A DNA stretch of 64,000 nucleotides from Oceanicola sp. (GTDB lineage Bacteria > Pseudomonadota > Alphaproteobacteria > Rhodobacterales > Rhodobacteraceae), in NCBI GenBank assembly GCA_017792405.1, contig CP051231.1, forward strand, positions 2,736,062 through 2,800,061. Reading direction: 5' to 3'. Each line of letters opens with the position of its first letter. Position 1 is the stretch's first letter. The translations under genes and the position numbers were made by a program. Below are positions 46,110-54,536 of the stretch, one piece after another. Below the pieces are notes generated by a model. It was given only the letters and a program-made list of their open reading frames with translations, made no database searches and was not told where the DNA came from.

Positions 46110-46688
46110 ATGACGCAGAAAAGCCCCGCCGCCCTCGAATTCCTTCTGACCCGCCGGTCGCGCCCGGCCAAGACGCTGACCGCGCCGGTGCCCACCCGCG
46201 AGGAGCTGGGGCCGATCCTTCAGGCCGCCGCCCGCACGCCGGACCACGGCAAGCTGGAGCCGTGGCGGTTTATCGTGCTGGAGGGCGCGGCGCTGGAGCG
46301 GTTGGCCGAGTTGGCGGGAGAGCGCGGCGCGGCGCTGGAGTTGGAGCCGGAGAAGGTGGAGAAGTTCCAGAACCAGCTGAAGCAGCCGGGGCTGGCGGTG
46401 GCGGTGGTGTCGTCACCGGTGGAGAGCGAGAAGGTGCCGTTTGTCGAGCAACTCTATTCGGCGGGCGCAGTCTGCCTTGCTATGCTGAACGCCGCGCTGG
46501 CCTCCGGCTGGGGCGCCAACTGGCTCTCGGGCTGGGGCAGCCATGACCGGGAGTTCGTGACCAAAGGGCTGGGCCTCGCGCTGCACGAGACGGTGGCGGG
46601 CTTCATCCACATCGGCACCGAGACGGTGCCCGCGCCCGAGCGCCCGCGCCCTGACCTGACCAAGATCACCGCCTGGGTCTCGGAATGA
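46110..46688 (+). CDS. Nitroreductase family protein
   Basis: A 192-residue FMN-dependent nitroreductase of the compact YdjA-like type: LTRRSRPAKTLTAPVPTREEL, AARTPDHGKLEPWRFIVLEG and the glycine-rich GWGANWLSGWGSHD. It likely reduces nitro or quinone compounds with NAD(P)H. ATG 46110 has GGAGG six bases upstream. The next gene overlaps its stop (ATGA), so it is coupled to the CysZ-like membrane protein. Confidence 0.88.
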   Translation: MTQKSPAALEFLLTRRSRPAKTLTAPVPTREELGPILQAAARTPDHGKLEPWRFIVLEGAALERLAELAGERGAALELEPEKVEKFQNQLKQPGLAVAVVSSPVESEKVPFVEQLYSAGAVCLAMLNAALASGWGANWLSGWGSHDREFVTKGLGLALHETVAGFIHIGTETVPAPERPRPDLTKITAWVSE

Positions 46689-47374
46689 TCTTCTCCGACT
46701 TCGGCAAGGCCGTGAACCAGATGTTCGACGGCCGGTTCCTGCGGGTTCTGGCGATGGGGCTGGGGCTGACGATCTTGCTGCTCTTCGGCGTCTACGGCGT
46801 GTTCCTGTGGTTTCTGGACTGGGTGACGCCGGACAGCTTCACCATCTTCGGGCGGGAGGTCACATGGATCGACGACCTGCTCTCATGGGCCTCGATCGCG
46901 CTGATGGCGCTGATGTCGATCTTCCTGATGGTCCCCGTCGCTTCGGCCTTCACCGGGCTCTTCCTCGAAGACGTTGCGGCGGCGGTGGAAGACAAGCACT
47001 ACCCGCACCTGCCTGATGTGCCGCGGTTTCCGTTTTCGGAGGCGCTGCGGGATTCGCTCGGGTTTTTCGGCATCCTCATCGTGGTGAACGTGCTGATGCT
47101 GGTGCTCTACCTGTTTGCCGGGCCGCTGGTGCCGCTTCTGTTCTGGGGCATCAACGGGCTGCTGCTGGGCCGCGAGTATTACCAGATGGTGGCAATGCGG
47201 CGGATCGGGCGGCAGGCCGCCAATGAGTCGCGGCGCAGGCATTTTGGCAAAATCTGGTTTGCGGGCACGCTGATGGCGATTCCGCTGAGCTTTCCGCTCA
47301 TCAACCTGTTCATCCCGCTGCTCGGCGTGGCGACGTTCACCCACCTGTTCCACCGGCTTGAGCCGGGGGCCTGA
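46685..47374 (+). CDS. EI24/CysZ-like membrane protein
   Basis: A 229-residue inner-membrane protein of the EI24 (CysZ-like) family, with about four membrane segments (residues 20-43, 66-88, 115-150 and 190-215) and the conserved LPDVPRFPFSEALRDSLGFF and GREYYQMVAMRR. CysZ proteins import sulfate; whether this one does is unknown. Overlapping start with the nitroreductase shows coupling. Confidence 0.82.
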   Translation: MIFSDFGKAVNQMFDGRFLRVLAMGLGLTILLLFGVYGVFLWFLDWVTPDSFTIFGREVTWIDDLLSWASIALMALMSIFLMVPVASAFTGLFLEDVAAAVEDKHYPHLPDVPRFPFSEALRDSLGFFGILIVVNVLMLVLYLFAGPLVPLLFWGINGLLLGREYYQMVAMRRIGRQAANESRRRHFGKIWFAGTLMAIPLSFPLINLFIPLLGVATFTHLFHRLEPGA

Positions 47375-47384
47375 CGCGGGGCGG

Positions 47385-47678
47385 CTACTGGCTCTCGGTG
47401 ATTGGCCCTTTGGGGCCGAACCGCTCCAGAAGGTCGAAGTCGGAGACCCCGATGACGCCGGAGATGATGATCGCGCAGATCACCCCGGCCACGGGCAGGG
47501 CGATGAGCGTGGTGATCTTCAGCCGCTTGCCGAGCTTGAAATCGGCTGGGGCGCCGGCGTGGGTGCCGGGCACGACCTCGCCCCTGTCGCCCTGGGTTTC
47601 GAGCCGCACCGGCAGGACGATGAAGAGCACCATGAACCATGTCACGGCGAGCACGACGAGGGCGGCGGAAATGCTCAT
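47385..47678 (-). CDS. DUF1467 membrane protein
   Basis: A 97-residue protein with two membrane helices (about 3-22 and 55-77) and a loop carrying VLPVRLETQGDRGEVVPGTH. This family is regularly found next to methylmalonyl-CoA epimerase in alphaproteobacteria, as here: its ATG overlaps the mce stop by one base. Function unknown. Confidence 0.9.
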   Translation of the reverse strand: MSISAALVVLAVTWFMVLFIVLPVRLETQGDRGEVVPGTHAGAPADFKLGKRLKITTLIALPVAGVICAIIISGVIGVSDFDLLERFGPKGPITESQ

Positions 47679-48082
47679 CAGACCTGCTCCAGCTCCACGA
47701 GGCAGCCGTTGAAATCCTTCGGGTGCAGGAAGAGCACCGGCTTGCCGTGGGCGCCGATCTTGGGCTCGCCGGTGCCGAGCACGCGGGCGCCTTCGGCCTT
47801 CAGCTTGTCGCGGGCGGCGAGGATATCATCGACCTCGTAGCAGATGTGGTGGATGCCGCCGGAGGGGTTCTTTTCGAGAAAGCCCGCGATGGGGCTGTTC
47901 TCGCCCAAAGGATAGAGCAGCTCGATCTTGGTGTTGGGGAGGGTGATAAAAACCACCGTGACACCGTGATCGGGCTCGTCCTGCGGCGCGCCGACATCTG
48001 CGCCGAGCGTGCCGCGATACTGGGCCGAGGCGGCCTCGAGGTCGGGCACTGCGATGGCCACGTGGTTGAGCCGTCCGATCAT
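47678..48082 (-). CDS. mce: Methylmalonyl-CoA epimerase
   Basis: A 134-residue VOC-superfamily enzyme that interconverts (R)- and (S)-methylmalonyl-CoA in propionate/ethylmalonyl-CoA metabolism. Metal ligands are expected at H7 (LNHVAIAV), the IHHICYEVDD His and the terminal Glu in LVELEQV. ATG 48082 is preferred over an upstream start because GGAGGGG lies seven bases before it. Co-transcribed with DUF1467. Confidence 0.92.
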   Translation of the reverse strand: MIGRLNHVAIAVPDLEAASAQYRGTLGADVGAPQDEPDHGVTVVFITLPNTKIELLYPLGENSPIAGFLEKNPSGGIHHICYEVDDILAARDKLKAEGARVLGTGEPKIGAHGKPVLFLHPKDFNGCLVELEQV

Positions 48083-48235
48083 GTCATTCCCCTCCGTTGC
48101 CAAGTGTCGGGCGGTTTATGACGCCCGGCCAAGCGCGGCACAAGCCGCGCCTTTGTCGCATTCCGACAGCCGCGTTTACGAAGTTTTAGGGAAGGTGGTG
48201 TCTTCTCGGGGCGTAACGCCTTGAGGGAGGCCTCC

Positions 48236-48961
48236 ATGACAGACGATCTTCCGCAGTTCGCAATCCCCGCGCAGAAGCCCACGCGCGACCGGCCCCTGCT
48301 GGGCGCAACCGTGCTGGTGGTGGAGGACAGCCGCTTTGCCTCGGAGGCGGTGCGGCTGCTGTGCCTGCGCTCCGGGGCGCGGATACGAAGGGCCGATACG
48401 CTGGCCTCGGCGCACCGGCACTTGCAGGTGTATCGCCCGACGGCGGTGATCGTGGATCTGGGCCTGCCGGACGGCTCGGGGCTGGAACTGATCGCCGAGC
48501 TGGACCATTCCGACACCCGCGTGCCCGTGCTGCTCGGCACCAGCGGCGACCCGGCGAGCGAGGATGAGGCGCTGGAGGCCGGGGCGGACGGGTTCATCCA
48601 GAAGCCGATTACCTCTCTGGCGGAGTTTCAGCAGGCGATTCTCACCCGCCTGCCGGAGGCGGCGCATCCGGTCGGGCCGCGTGCGATGTCTTCGGACGTG
48701 GTTGCGCCCGACCCGCTGGCGCTGCGCGACGACCTCGCCCATGTGGCCGACGTGCTCTCGACCGGGGAGGAAGACCCGGACATGCTGGACTACGTCGCCC
48801 AGTTCCTCGGCTCTGTGGCGCAATGCGCCTCGGACGCGCCACTGGCCGCTGCCGCGCGGGGGCTGGCAACGGCCCGGGCGGCGGGCCAGCGCGGCTTCCC
48901 TGAGGCGGCAGTGATCTCCAAGCTGGTGGCGAACCGGCTGGAGGGCAACATCGCGCTTTAG
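48236..48961 (+). CDS. Stand-alone response regulator (REC domain)
   Basis: A 241-residue protein with an N-terminal receiver domain (about 24-145): acidic E30-D31 (LVVEDSRF), phospho-acceptor D74 (VIVDLGLPDGSG), T103-region and K123 (FIQKP). The C-terminal 90 residues are helical (LRDDLAHVADVLSTG, AAAARGLATARAAG) and not a known DNA-binding or enzymatic output; they may resemble an Hpt-like helix bundle but lack an obvious HxKG site. No histidine kinase is adjacent. ATG 48236 follows GGGAGG. Confidence 0.85.
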   Translation: MTDDLPQFAIPAQKPTRDRPLLGATVLVVEDSRFASEAVRLLCLRSGARIRRADTLASAHRHLQVYRPTAVIVDLGLPDGSGLELIAELDHSDTRVPVLLGTSGDPASEDEALEAGADGFIQKPITSLAEFQQAILTRLPEAAHPVGPRAMSSDVVAPDPLALRDDLAHVADVLSTGEEDPDMLDYVAQFLGSVAQCASDAPLAAAARGLATARAAGQRGFPEAAVISKLVANRLEGNIAL

Positions 48962-49105
48962 GTGGGTTGAGCTGCGGTGTGCATACGACCTAGGCGGGAA
49001 GCTTCCGGCCCATAGAGGCGAACTTTGGGCTCGTCCGGCTTTGGGCGAACCGTGCTCTTAGCAGTCCAACCACAGCTTTACGTTTATTGCAGCGTTCCCG
49101 GCGGC

Positions 49106-49819
49106 TCAGAGGGCCGGGTCGGAGGCGGCGCGGACGAGGGAAGTTAGGTCGCCCAAACGTTCCTTCTGTCGGCCTTCGGCATCGAAGTTCTCGGGCCGGA
49201 GCCAGGCGCGGTAAGCTTCGCGCAGGGCGGGCCATTCGCTGTCGATGGCGGCAAACCATGCGGTATCTCGGTTGCGGCCCTTTACCACCTGAGCCTGCCG
49301 GAAAGTGCCCTCGTAAGACAGGCCGAGCCGCTGGGCGGCGCGTCGGGAGGGCATGTTGAGGGCGTTGCACTTCCACTCGAAGCGGCGATAGCCGACCTCG
49401 AAGGCCCATTCGATCAGCAGCAAGAAGGCTTCGGTGGAGGTGCGGGTGCGTTGCAACTCGGGCGCCAGTGCGATGTAGCCCAGTTCGACCGATCCGGCCT
49501 CGGGCGCGATGCGCAGCAGGGCACAGGTGCCGCCCCAGCGACCGGTCTCGCGGTTCTGGATCGCGAAGTGTAGCGGGTCGGCACTGGCCTCGGCCTCGCG
49601 CGCCCAGCGGTGATACTGCGTGGCCGAGGAAAACGGGCCGTTGGGCATGTAGTCCCACAGAGCATCGTGGCCGGAGTAGGCGCGAAAGAGCGAGGCGGCG
49701 TGGGTATCGGCGGAGAGCCTCTCGAGCCGGGTCCACTGGCCCTCGAGCGCGTCGAAGGCGGGACGGGGCGGCGGGGTCCAGCCTGTCAGCTCTTCGCCCA
49801 GCATTCGCGCGTCGCTCAT
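49106..49819 (-). CDS. GNAT family N-acetyltransferase (RimJ-like)
   Basis: A 237-residue acyl-CoA-dependent acetyltransferase. The GNAT core includes WGGTCALLRIAPEAGSVELG, YIALAPELQRTRTSTEAF (acetyl-CoA loop region) and CNALNMPSRRAAQRLGLSYE, a RimJ/RimL-type pattern. The substrate is unknown. ATG 49819 is used; an in-frame TTG directly precedes it. The gap 48962-49105 to the regulator gene shows nothing recognisable. Confidence 0.85.
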   Translation of the reverse strand: MSDARMLGEELTGWTPPPRPAFDALEGQWTRLERLSADTHAASLFRAYSGHDALWDYMPNGPFSSATQYHRWAREAEASADPLHFAIQNRETGRWGGTCALLRIAPEAGSVELGYIALAPELQRTRTSTEAFLLLIEWAFEVGYRRFEWKCNALNMPSRRAAQRLGLSYEGTFRQAQVVKGRNRDTAWFAAIDSEWPALREAYRAWLRPENFDAEGRQKERLGDLTSLVRAASDPAL

Positions 49820-49965
49820 CAATTAACCCCTTTGCATCTCTGCCATTTTCCTAGCCCCCTGCAGGAAGGAGGAAAACCCGCAAAATGGCGCGGCCCTTCC
49901 ACGCGAGCGCCGCATTTGCCCGAGAGAGTGGGCATTGAGCAGTGAAAAAAGCCTGGGAGCGGCAC

Positions 49966-50154
49966 ATGAAACGGATCGCAAACGCCTTTTGGTCGGAAGA
50001 CGAGGGCAATGTCACCATCGACTGGGTGGTGCTGATGGCGGGCATCGTCTCGCTCGGCTTCGCCGTGGCGGCCACCGTGGCCACCGGGGCCAAGGACGTG
50101 ACCGCCGACATGGTGGAGCAGATCGACGATATCGAGGTGGCGAGCGGGGCCTGA
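49966..50154 (+). CDS. Flp-type pilin-like small membrane protein
   Basis: A protein of about 62 residues. A short basic N-terminus ends in DEGNVTIDWVVLMAGIVSL, the EGNxTIDWVxLxA class seen in Flp/Fap-type pilin-like proteins, followed by one hydrophobic helix (about 20-42) and an acidic tail. ATG 49966 has GGGAG six bases upstream and is favoured over a GTG at 49942. No prepilin peptidase, cpa/tad ATPase or secretin gene is in the window, so this copy is isolated. Confidence 0.72.
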   Translation: MKRIANAFWSEDEGNVTIDWVVLMAGIVSLGFAVAATVATGAKDVTADMVEQIDDIEVASGA

Positions 50155-50171
50155 GCCCCGGCCCCCTGCCC

Positions 50172-51389
50172 TCAGAGCACCAACCGGGGCGCCTGCGACA
50201 TGTCGAGCCCCGGAAATACGCTTTCTGACAGCACAGTCCCCGAGAGGCCGAAGAGCCCCTCCATCGCGCGGGCCGCATAGGCGCGCACGTCTTCCGTGGG
50301 CATCAGGTCGCGCCGGTCGTAGAGCGCGGCCTCTTCAAGGCCCGGCCAGCGGCCGTAAACCTTGCCGCCGCGCAGCGCCCCGCCTGCCATGAGCATCAGC
50401 CCACCTGTCCCGTGATCGGTGCCGCGAGAGCCGTTCTCGCGCACGGTGCGGCCAAACTCCGTCATCGCCAGAATGCCGGTTTTGCCCCAGAGCGGGCCGA
50501 GACCAACGCGCAGCAGCTCGATGGTTTCTGCCAGTTGCTTCAGCGCCTTAGGCAGCCCGCTGGCCTGATTGCCGTGGGTGTCCCAGCCCGATAGGGAGAA
50601 GGCGGCGATGCGGGTGTCGCCGCGCAGCCGCTGGGCGGCAAATTCGGCCATTTGCAGGTGCGCGGCATTGCCGGAGCTGGCCTCCATCATGGCGGCCATG
50701 TCTTCATCTTCATCCGACTCGGTGGCGGCGGCCTCGGAGGCGGCGATCTGCTCGGTAAGGTCGAGCGCTTCGAGCACGGCGGCCTGGTAGATCGGGTGCT
50801 CTTCGTAGACCAATTCGATCAGCCGCCGGGCCTGCGGAGAAAGCTCCAGCCGGGTGCCGGGAGACCAGTTGGCGACCGGGGCGCCTCCGGCGAGCATCAG
50901 CAGGTCTTCACGCCCGATGGCATAGGCGGTGTCGGCCTCGATGCCCGGCACGGCCTGAAGCATCCGGTTGAGCCAGCCGTCGCGCAGGGCGCCGGTCTTC
51001 ACATCGAAGCCGGTGCCGGCCTCGAGCAGATCCTGCCCGTCGAAATGGCTGCGCTTGTCGCGGTAAGGCGTGGAGGTGGCATGGGCAAATCCCAGCTCGC
51101 CCTTGGCCCAGAGCGGGTGCAGCGGGGCGAGCGCGGGGTGGAGGGTGAAGAACCCGTCGAGCGGCAGGCCATCGCCTGCGGCCAGCGTGGGCCGGGCGGC
51201 GGCGAGATGCGGATCGCCCACCGGGCGGACCACATCGAGCCCGTCCATCGCACCGCGCAGGATGAGCACGATCAGGCGGGTGTCCCACGGAGCCTGGGCG
51301 AAGGCCATCGGGGTCATCAGCGGCGCGGCGGCCACGGAGCAGCCCGTGGAGGCAAGAAACCGGCGCCGGGTCATCAGGAGCTTGCTCAT
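50172..51389 (-). CDS. DUF1501 protein with Tat-type signal
   Basis: A 405-residue exported protein. The N-terminus LLMTRRRFLASTGCSVAA has a twin-arginine-like RRRFL motif. The body is the DUF1501 alkaline-phosphatase-like fold: LRGAMDGLDVVRPVGD, RSHFDGQDLLEAGTG, LSGWDTHGNQ, TEFGRTVRENGSRGTDHGTGG. Function is unknown. It is the downstream half of a DUF1800-DUF1501 pair, four bases after the DUF1800 stop. Confidence 0.88.
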   Translation of the reverse strand: MSKLLMTRRRFLASTGCSVAAAPLMTPMAFAQAPWDTRLIVLILRGAMDGLDVVRPVGDPHLAAARPTLAAGDGLPLDGFFTLHPALAPLHPLWAKGELGFAHATSTPYRDKRSHFDGQDLLEAGTGFDVKTGALRDGWLNRMLQAVPGIEADTAYAIGREDLLMLAGGAPVANWSPGTRLELSPQARRLIELVYEEHPIYQAAVLEALDLTEQIAASEAAATESDEDEDMAAMMEASSGNAAHLQMAEFAAQRLRGDTRIAAFSLSGWDTHGNQASGLPKALKQLAETIELLRVGLGPLWGKTGILAMTEFGRTVRENGSRGTDHGTGGLMLMAGGALRGGKVYGRWPGLEEAALYDRRDLMPTEDVRAYAARAMEGLFGLSGTVLSESVFPGLDMSQAPRLVL

Positions 51390-51393
51390 CGGG

Positions 51394-52767
51394 TCATCTC
51401 CGTTGGAAGGCGGGGGAGGCGAGGACGATCCCCACCCCTTCGGCGCGGCTTTCGGCGGCCTTGGCGGCGAAGAGCAGCCGCTCACCGGCCTGGCTGCCGA
51501 GCGCGGTTTCAACCAGATCGCGGGGGTCGGGCAGATCGAGCCCGTCGACCCGGCCCGCCGACATGGCCCAGTTGATCCGCACGGCGAGACCCTGCGGGGT
51601 GAGCCAGTGCTCGCCATCCTCGGGCCAGCCATCGGGACCATTGGGGCGCTCCCACTCCTGCCCCATCAGGCCCATCGGGCGGATGATGATGCGGAGGGTG
51701 GCCTTGCGGTCCAGCGCAGCGAGCTGCGACCCTGTCACCCCGAGCGCTCGGAGGGCCGAGGTGACAAAATCGAAGGGCTGCTTGATCTTGGCGAGCGGAC
51801 CCCAGGCCTCGGGGTGCGAAAGCAGGGCCTCGGTCACCGCGCCGAGGTTGCCGCCGGTCTCGGTGTAGCGCAGGCGCAGGGCCTCCACGAGGGCGGGCGG
51901 CGGCGTGTCGGAGACGAAGTGGACGGCCAGCTTGCGGGCAAGGTGGGCCGCGGTATCGGGGTGCAGCGCGATGGCATCGAGCGCGGCGTGGATGTCTTCC
52001 AGCTTGGGTTCGCGGCCGCCGTAACTTTGGCCCAGCACCTCCTCCGCCCCCGGCTCGCCGCGCTTGGGCTCGAAACGAACGCCTTCACGCAGGTTCAGGG
52101 TCATCCCGGCCATGAGCTCGGCCAGTTGCCGAACGTCGGCCTGGCTGTAGGCCCCGCCAACGCCGAGAGTGTGGAGCTCGAGCACTTCGCGGGCGAGGTT
52201 CTCGTTCAGCCCGCGCCTGCGGCCCTTCTTGGCGTTGCGTTCGGCCACGGGAGAGCCGGGGCCGATGCTTTTGTCCTGATCGAGGTAGATCAGCATCATC
52301 GGGTGGGTCACCGCCGCCTTCAGCATCTCGGAGAACGGCGCGGTGATGTTCGGGCGGATCGCATCTTCGACGAAGCGCTGCACCATCCGCTGTGACACAC
52401 CCTTGCCGCGCACCGTGAAATGATCGGCCCAGAAGCGAGTGAGGCGCTCGCGCAGCGCGTCGGGCGCATCGAGCGCGCGAGCGATGGTGTGGCGCAGCAT
52501 CCGGGCGTGGTCGCGGCGGTTCTGGCCGCGCCAGTTGCGGTACTTTCGCTTGGCGGTTTTGTCGCCATCCAGCTCGGCCTTCTTGAGATCGCTCAGGTAT
52601 TGGAAGTCGGCGTAGGTCTCTGCCATCGAGCCAATCGGGAAGGCGCGCGCCATGCTGTCATCAGCCTGAAGCGCCTCAACCATCGCCTCTGGGCTGGCCG
52701 GGGCCGGGTGGCGCGGCGAGAGCCCGTAGCCAAAGCGGATGGCGGCGATCTCGGGGATGAAACTCAC
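51394..52767 (-). CDS. DUF1800 protein
   Basis: A 457-residue protein of the DUF1800 family: AIRFGYGLSP at the N-terminus, RLTRFWADHFTVRGKG, VTHPMMLIYLDQDKSIG, NENLAREVLELHTLGVGGAY and LARKLAVHFVSDTPP. No signal peptide is obvious. These proteins nearly always accompany DUF1501 genes, as here, and their joint role is not established. The start is GTG 52767, with GGAG nine bases upstream; sequence further up is low-complexity and not family-like. Confidence 0.88.
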   Translation of the reverse strand: MSFIPEIAAIRFGYGLSPRHPAPASPEAMVEALQADDSMARAFPIGSMAETYADFQYLSDLKKAELDGDKTAKRKYRNWRGQNRRDHARMLRHTIARALDAPDALRERLTRFWADHFTVRGKGVSQRMVQRFVEDAIRPNITAPFSEMLKAAVTHPMMLIYLDQDKSIGPGSPVAERNAKKGRRRGLNENLAREVLELHTLGVGGAYSQADVRQLAELMAGMTLNLREGVRFEPKRGEPGAEEVLGQSYGGREPKLEDIHAALDAIALHPDTAAHLARKLAVHFVSDTPPPALVEALRLRYTETGGNLGAVTEALLSHPEAWGPLAKIKQPFDFVTSALRALGVTGSQLAALDRKATLRIIIRPMGLMGQEWERPNGPDGWPEDGEHWLTPQGLAVRINWAMSAGRVDGLDLPDPRDLVETALGSQAGERLLFAAKAAESRAEGVGIVLASPAFQRR

Positions 52768-52975
52768 GTGGGAGTGCTCCGGGTCAATGGGCGGCGCGGG
52801 ACGGTCGGCGGTGCGGGGGCCTTTCCTCGAAGATAGGGGATCGCGGGCCACCTTGCGAGGCCCCCTGCGGTCACGCTTTTGCGCGGCGGCGGAGGGGCGC
52901 CGGGCGGGCGGGAACCTTCGCCCCGCGCCGGGCGTTTTCTGGCAAATCCTTACAACCCAGCCCGGAGCCACGCCG

Positions 52976-53452
52976 ATGACCGACATCTACGCAGCCATCA
53001 AGACCGACCACGACCGCCACCGCGAGTTGCTTGCCACGCTCGAAGACACATCGGGCGACAGCGAGGCCCGCCGCCATGCATGGGAGGAGTTCTATCACGA
53101 CGTGAAGGCCCATGCGGCCGCAGAGGAAGAGACATTCTACTCGGTGCTGCTCGGCAAAACATGGGGGCAGGAGCATGCCCGGCACTCGGTGCATGAGCAT
53201 CAGGAGCTGGATGACATCATGGAAGAGCTGAACGAGATGGAAATGAGCTCGCCCGGTTGGCTGACGCGGTTCAAGACGCTGAAGCACGATTACGAGCACC
53301 ACATCGAGGAAGAGGAACAGGAAATCTTCGAGCGCGCCCGCGCGGTGATCTCGGAGCGCGAGATCAGCGGGTTCGGCAAAAAGTTCCTCGCCCGGAAGGA
53401 AAAGGAAGCCGGGTTGATCGAGAAGAAGAAGGCGGACGCGTTGGAGGAGTGA
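52976..53452 (+). CDS. Hemerythrin-like domain protein
   Basis: A 158-residue four-helix protein with a His/Glu-rich di-iron pattern: DHDRHRELLATLE (about 11-23), HDVKAHAAAEEETFY (about 42-56), HSVHEHQELDD (about 71-81) and HDYEHHIEEEEQEIFE (about 103-118). It may bind O2, NO or serve iron-sulfur stress responses. It has a basic C-terminal tail (KKFLARKEKEAGLIEKKKAD). It diverges from DUF1800 over about 208 nt. Confidence 0.9.
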   Translation: MTDIYAAIKTDHDRHRELLATLEDTSGDSEARRHAWEEFYHDVKAHAAAEEETFYSVLLGKTWGQEHARHSVHEHQELDDIMEELNEMEMSSPGWLTRFKTLKHDYEHHIEEEEQEIFERARAVISEREISGFGKKFLARKEKEAGLIEKKKADALEE

Positions 53453-53499
53453 ACGCGTAGGGCGGGGCTTGTCCCGCCGTGCGGGGAGCGGGCGCGGAG

Positions 53500-54414
53500 C
53501 TAGGCCCCGAGGCCCTTCAGCGCCTCCCTTAGCACGCCCTCCAGCGCATCGATCGCCGCAGACACCCGCTTCGGCCGATCCCGCGCCGCGTGGCGGATCA
53601 GCCGCACCGGCTGCGGCGGCGGTCGCCGGTCCTGGAAGAGCGACACCAGCCGCCCGTCGGCGATCGCATCATGCACCTGGTAGAGGTAGAAAAAGCCCAG
53701 CCCCACGCCCGCCTCGCAGGCCGCCCGCGCCATCCGCACCTCGTTGACGTAGAGCACCGCCTTGCACCGGAACGTGCGCCGCTTGCCGTCCGCGTCGAGG
53801 TAGGGCCACAACTGCCCGGTCCGGCGCCCGGCAATGTCGACGCAGACAGCGGGCATCGCGGCCATGTCCTCCGGTCGTTCTGGCCGGCCGACCCTTTCGA
53901 GAAAGGAAGGGGCGGCGCAGTGCCGCGTGGGCATCTCCCCGATCACGGTGGCCCGCATCTCGCTGTCGGGCTGCGGCCCGATCCGGACCGCAAGGTCGTA
54001 GCCGCCCTCCACGAGGTCGAGCGGCACGTCGGTCAGCGTCACGTGCGGCACGAGGCCCGGAAACCGCTCGCGGATGTCGCGCAGGCAGGGCCAGACGAAG
54101 CGGTTGCCAAACTCCACCGGCGCGGTGATCCGCACCTCCCCCGCCGGTTCGCCCTGCTGCGCGGCAAGGTCCTGCTCGGCGGTGTCGATCTCGGAAAGCA
54201 CGTGGCAACAAGTCTCGTAGTAGGAGCGCCCCTCCGGCGTCAGGTAGGATTGCCGCGTCGAACGCTCCAGCAGCCGCAGCCCCAGCGCTTCCTCCAGCCG
54301 CGCCAGAGAGCGCACCACGCTGGGCAGCGACTTTCCCAGCCGCCGCGCCGCCTCGGTCAGCGTGCCGCCATCGACGATGGCCACGAAGACCCGCATGGCC
54401 GCCAGCTTGTCCAT
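53500..54414 (-). CDS. LysR-family transcriptional regulator
   Basis: A 304-residue LysR-type regulator. The N-terminal winged helix (MDKLAAMRVFVAIVDGGTLT, ARRLGKSLPSVVRSLARLEE) is followed by the periplasmic-binding-protein-like effector domain (about 90-290, GEVRITAPVEFGNRFVWPCL). It resembles the DsdC/GcvA-like group. It is divergent from the TPR gene, with a candidate dyad (54435-54450) in the 122-nt gap. The target and effector are unknown. Confidence 0.9.
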   Translation of the reverse strand: MDKLAAMRVFVAIVDGGTLTEAARRLGKSLPSVVRSLARLEEALGLRLLERSTRQSYLTPEGRSYYETCCHVLSEIDTAEQDLAAQQGEPAGEVRITAPVEFGNRFVWPCLRDIRERFPGLVPHVTLTDVPLDLVEGGYDLAVRIGPQPDSEMRATVIGEMPTRHCAAPSFLERVGRPERPEDMAAMPAVCVDIAGRRTGQLWPYLDADGKRRTFRCKAVLYVNEVRMARAACEAGVGLGFFYLYQVHDAIADGRLVSLFQDRRPPPQPVRLIRHAARDRPKRVSAAIDALEGVLREALKGLGA

Positions 54415-54434
54415 CAGCCCTCAGTTTTCCGCAG

Positions 54435-54450
54435 GAATGTTCTGCCATTC
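54435..54450. promoter_or_regulatory. Candidate LysR operator
   Basis: GAATG (54435-54439) and CATTC (54446-54450) form a perfect inverted repeat with a 6-base centre, about 20 nt upstream of the LysR start, in the gap shared with the TPR gene. This is the position of LysR autoregulatory sites. Confidence 0.45.
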
Positions 54451-54536
54451 GGAGCATATATCGCGGGGCCCGTGCGGCGCTACCCTAGGGTCAACGCCGG
54501 AATGAGCCGGCATGATTCCCGACATGGAGATGACCG

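Noticed and set aside
44589..46247. Minus-strand frame of 552 codons across the HxlR and secreted-protein genes
   Set aside because: It overlaps two well-supported genes in another frame and has no protein-like features.
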